A stretch of 8,272 nt of DNA from an uncultured Chromatiaceae bacterium (GTDB lineage: Bacteria > Pseudomonadota > Gammaproteobacteria > Enterobacterales > Alteromonadaceae): the NCBI GenBank assembly GCA_946481195.1, contig CAMLNG010000150.1, positions 1-8,272 on the forward strand, given 5' to 3'. The first letter of the stretch is position 1; every line of letters starts with the position of its first letter. The translations under genes and the position numbers were made by a program. The notes under the pieces are model-generated. The model was not told the DNA's origin. It did no database searches and saw only the letters and a program-made list of their open reading frames with translations. Below are positions 7,172-8,272 of this stretch, piece after piece.

Positions 7172-7819
7172 TTAACCCTGCGCTTTGGCCACTGCGTCTT
7201 TACACAGCTGGGTAATACGGTCCCAGTCACCGGCAACAATCGCATCATCCGGCACAATCCAGCTACCGCCCACACAACGCACATTTGGCAGCGCCAGATA
7301 TTCCAGGAAGTTTTTCTCGTTGATCCCACCTGTTGGGCAGAAACGGATATCCGAAAATGGGCCGTGGATCGACTTCAGCGTTTTGACGCCCCCTGCTGCT
7401 TCCGCCGGGAAGAACTTGAAGTGGGTGTAACCCAATCCTGTGCCTTCCATCAGTTCAGAAATAGATGCAATGCCCGGGATTAACGGAATAGGCGCTTCTT
7501 TACCGGCAACCAGCAGTTCACGGGTCAGGCCCGGGCTGATAGCAAATTTGGCACCGGCTTCTACTACTTTTTGCAGCTGATCAGCAGTGGTGACAGTGCC
7601 GGCGCCGACGATAGCATCCGGAACTTCTTTGGATAACAGCGCAATAGCTTCCAGCGCCACAGGAGTGCGCAAAGTGACTTCCAGTACCTTGATACCGCCG
7701 GCCAACAGCGCTTTCGCCATGGGCACAGCTGTAGCCAGATCTTTAATCACGATCACCGGAACCACCGGCCCCTGTGCAAATAAGGTGTCTGGTTGTAACT
7801 GCCAGTTAGAAAACGACAT
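7172..7819 (-). CDS. eda: 2-keto-3-deoxy-6-phosphogluconate (KDPG) aldolase / 4-hydroxy-2-oxoglutarate aldolase
   Basis: A 215-residue cytoplasmic class I aldolase, close to the usual family length of about 210-215. It cleaves KDPG to pyruvate and glyceraldehyde 3-phosphate, the last step of the Entner-Doudoroff pathway. The TIM-barrel motifs are in order: PVIVIKDL (21-28), Glu47 and Arg51 in LEVTLRT, GAGTVTT (72-78), ISPGLT (94-99), the Schiff-base Lys135 in HFKFFPAE, and the phosphate loop PTGGI (162-166) with Ser186 in GGSWIV. These correspond to E. coli Eda catalytic residues Glu45, Arg49 and Lys133 with a shift of two. The ATG lies 2 bases after the stop of the glucokinase gene (TGATTATG), with a GGCGGG-like ribosome site inside the end of glk, so translation is probably coupled. 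No promoter is needed between them. Confidence 0.97.
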   Translation of the reverse strand: MSFSNWQLQPDTLFAQGPVVPVIVIKDLATAVPMAKALLAGGIKVLEVTLRTPVALEAIALLSKEVPDAIVGAGTVTTADQLQKVVEAGAKFAISPGLTRELLVAGKEAPIPLIPGIASISELMEGTGLGYTHFKFFPAEAAGGVKTLKSIHGPFSDIRFCPTGGINEKNFLEYLALPNVRCVGGSWIVPDDAIVAGDWDRITQLCKDAVAKAQG

Positions 7820-7821
7820 AA

Positions 7822-8272
7822 TCAGCCCGCCAATTTTTGTTTTAAATAAACTGCACAGCCCAGTAAGCCCGGTTGCTCTGCAGTGACGATGTAAGTTGCG
7901 ATTTGCCGGTTGAACGCCGCAAAACGTCCTTTGGCTTCAAATCTGCTGCGAAACTCGCTTTGTTCCAGTAGCGGTAATAATTTCGGCGTGATACCACCGG
8001 CAACATAAACGCCACCGAAGGTACTTAACGTCAGCGCCAAATCACCGGCCAGACTGCCAAGCGAGGCAAAAAACTGGGCGACAACCGCCTGGCTTAGCGC
8101 ACAGCTGCCATCGAGCGCCTGCTGACCAATTTCTGCTGCTGTTTTGGCCGGCACATCCAGCTGCTGGTAGGCAGCGAGTGCCAGATAAAGGCTTTCCAGG
8201 CCAGGGCCAGATAACAACCGTTCTGGTGAGACATGGCCATAATGCGCAGCCAGATACCGCTGGATAAACCAC
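7822..8272 (-). CDS. glk: Glucokinase, C-terminal part (5' end outside window)
   Basis: Open on the - strand to the window edge, giving 149 residues; TTG near 8217 is an internal Leu. The segment [18 protein letters not shown] followed by [30 protein letters not shown] and [10 protein letters not shown] matches the C-terminal half of the E. coli Glk-type hexokinase family (HVSxERVLSGPGL, GTFGGVFIAGGI, PGLLG), not the ROK-type glucokinases. It phosphorylates glucose to glucose 6-phosphate with ATP in the cytoplasm. The N-terminal phosphate-binding motif and catalytic Asp lie outside the window. It is followed directly by eda in what looks like an Entner-Doudoroff operon; in related bacteria edd precedes glk, but that cannot be seen here. 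The stop is TGA at 7822-7824. Confidence 0.96.
   Translation of the reverse strand, partial: WFIQRYLAAHYGHVSPERLLSGPGLESLYLALAAYQQLDVPAKTAAEIGQQALDGSCALSQAVVAQFFASLGSLAGDLALTLSTFGGVYVAGGITPKLLPLLEQSEFRSRFEAKGRFAAFNRQIATYIVTAEQPGLLGCAVYLKQKLAG

Overview
The window looks like a piece of a gammaproteobacterial chromosome with about even to slightly GC-rich composition. The YbiT-type ABC-F protein and the glk-eda pair closely resemble Enterobacteria/Alteromonadales versions. Two soluble Q-rich CZB chemoreceptors next to an Entner-Doudoroff operon would suit a free-living aquatic Alteromonadales-like bacterium (for example a Rheinheimera relative), but that placement is a guess. I see no tRNA, rRNA, CRISPR array, insertion sequence or phage gene.

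Left part (1-2853): the 3' end of a methyl-accepting chemotaxis protein gene runs into the window on the + strand and ends at a strong hairpin. Two tandem paralogous genes on the - strand follow. Each encodes a soluble chemoreceptor of about 360 residues: an N-terminal Q-rich coiled coil, a receptor signalling hairpin and a C-terminal CZB (chemoreceptor zinc-binding) domain. The copy at 307-1392 has all the expected zinc ligands. The copy at 1621-2703 has lost the first His and the core Cys motif while its signalling tip is intact. This is the most interesting feature of the window.

Middle part (2829-5546): a YbiT-type ABC-F ATPase that probably starts at an internal GTG, then upstream of it a ten-helix EamA/DMT-family exporter, both on the - strand. 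Between them lie a consensus -10 box and a terminator-like hairpin, so the ABC-F gene may have its own promoter with an attenuator-like leader.

Right part (5547-8272): a MocR-type regulator (GntR winged helix fused to a PLP-dependent aminotransferase fold) is divergent from the EamA exporter across 146 bp that carry repeated CTGTAC boxes. This is a typical regulator/target arrangement. A bidirectional terminator separates it from a convergent glk-eda operon on the - strand (glucokinase, partial at the window edge, then KDPG aldolase). These two enzymes phosphorylate glucose and carry out the last step of the Entner-Doudoroff pathway.

Most of the window is ordinary housekeeping and accessory sequence. 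I do not see a convincing wholly new system; the points worth following are the degenerate CZB receptor, the ABC-F leader and the MocR/EamA control region.
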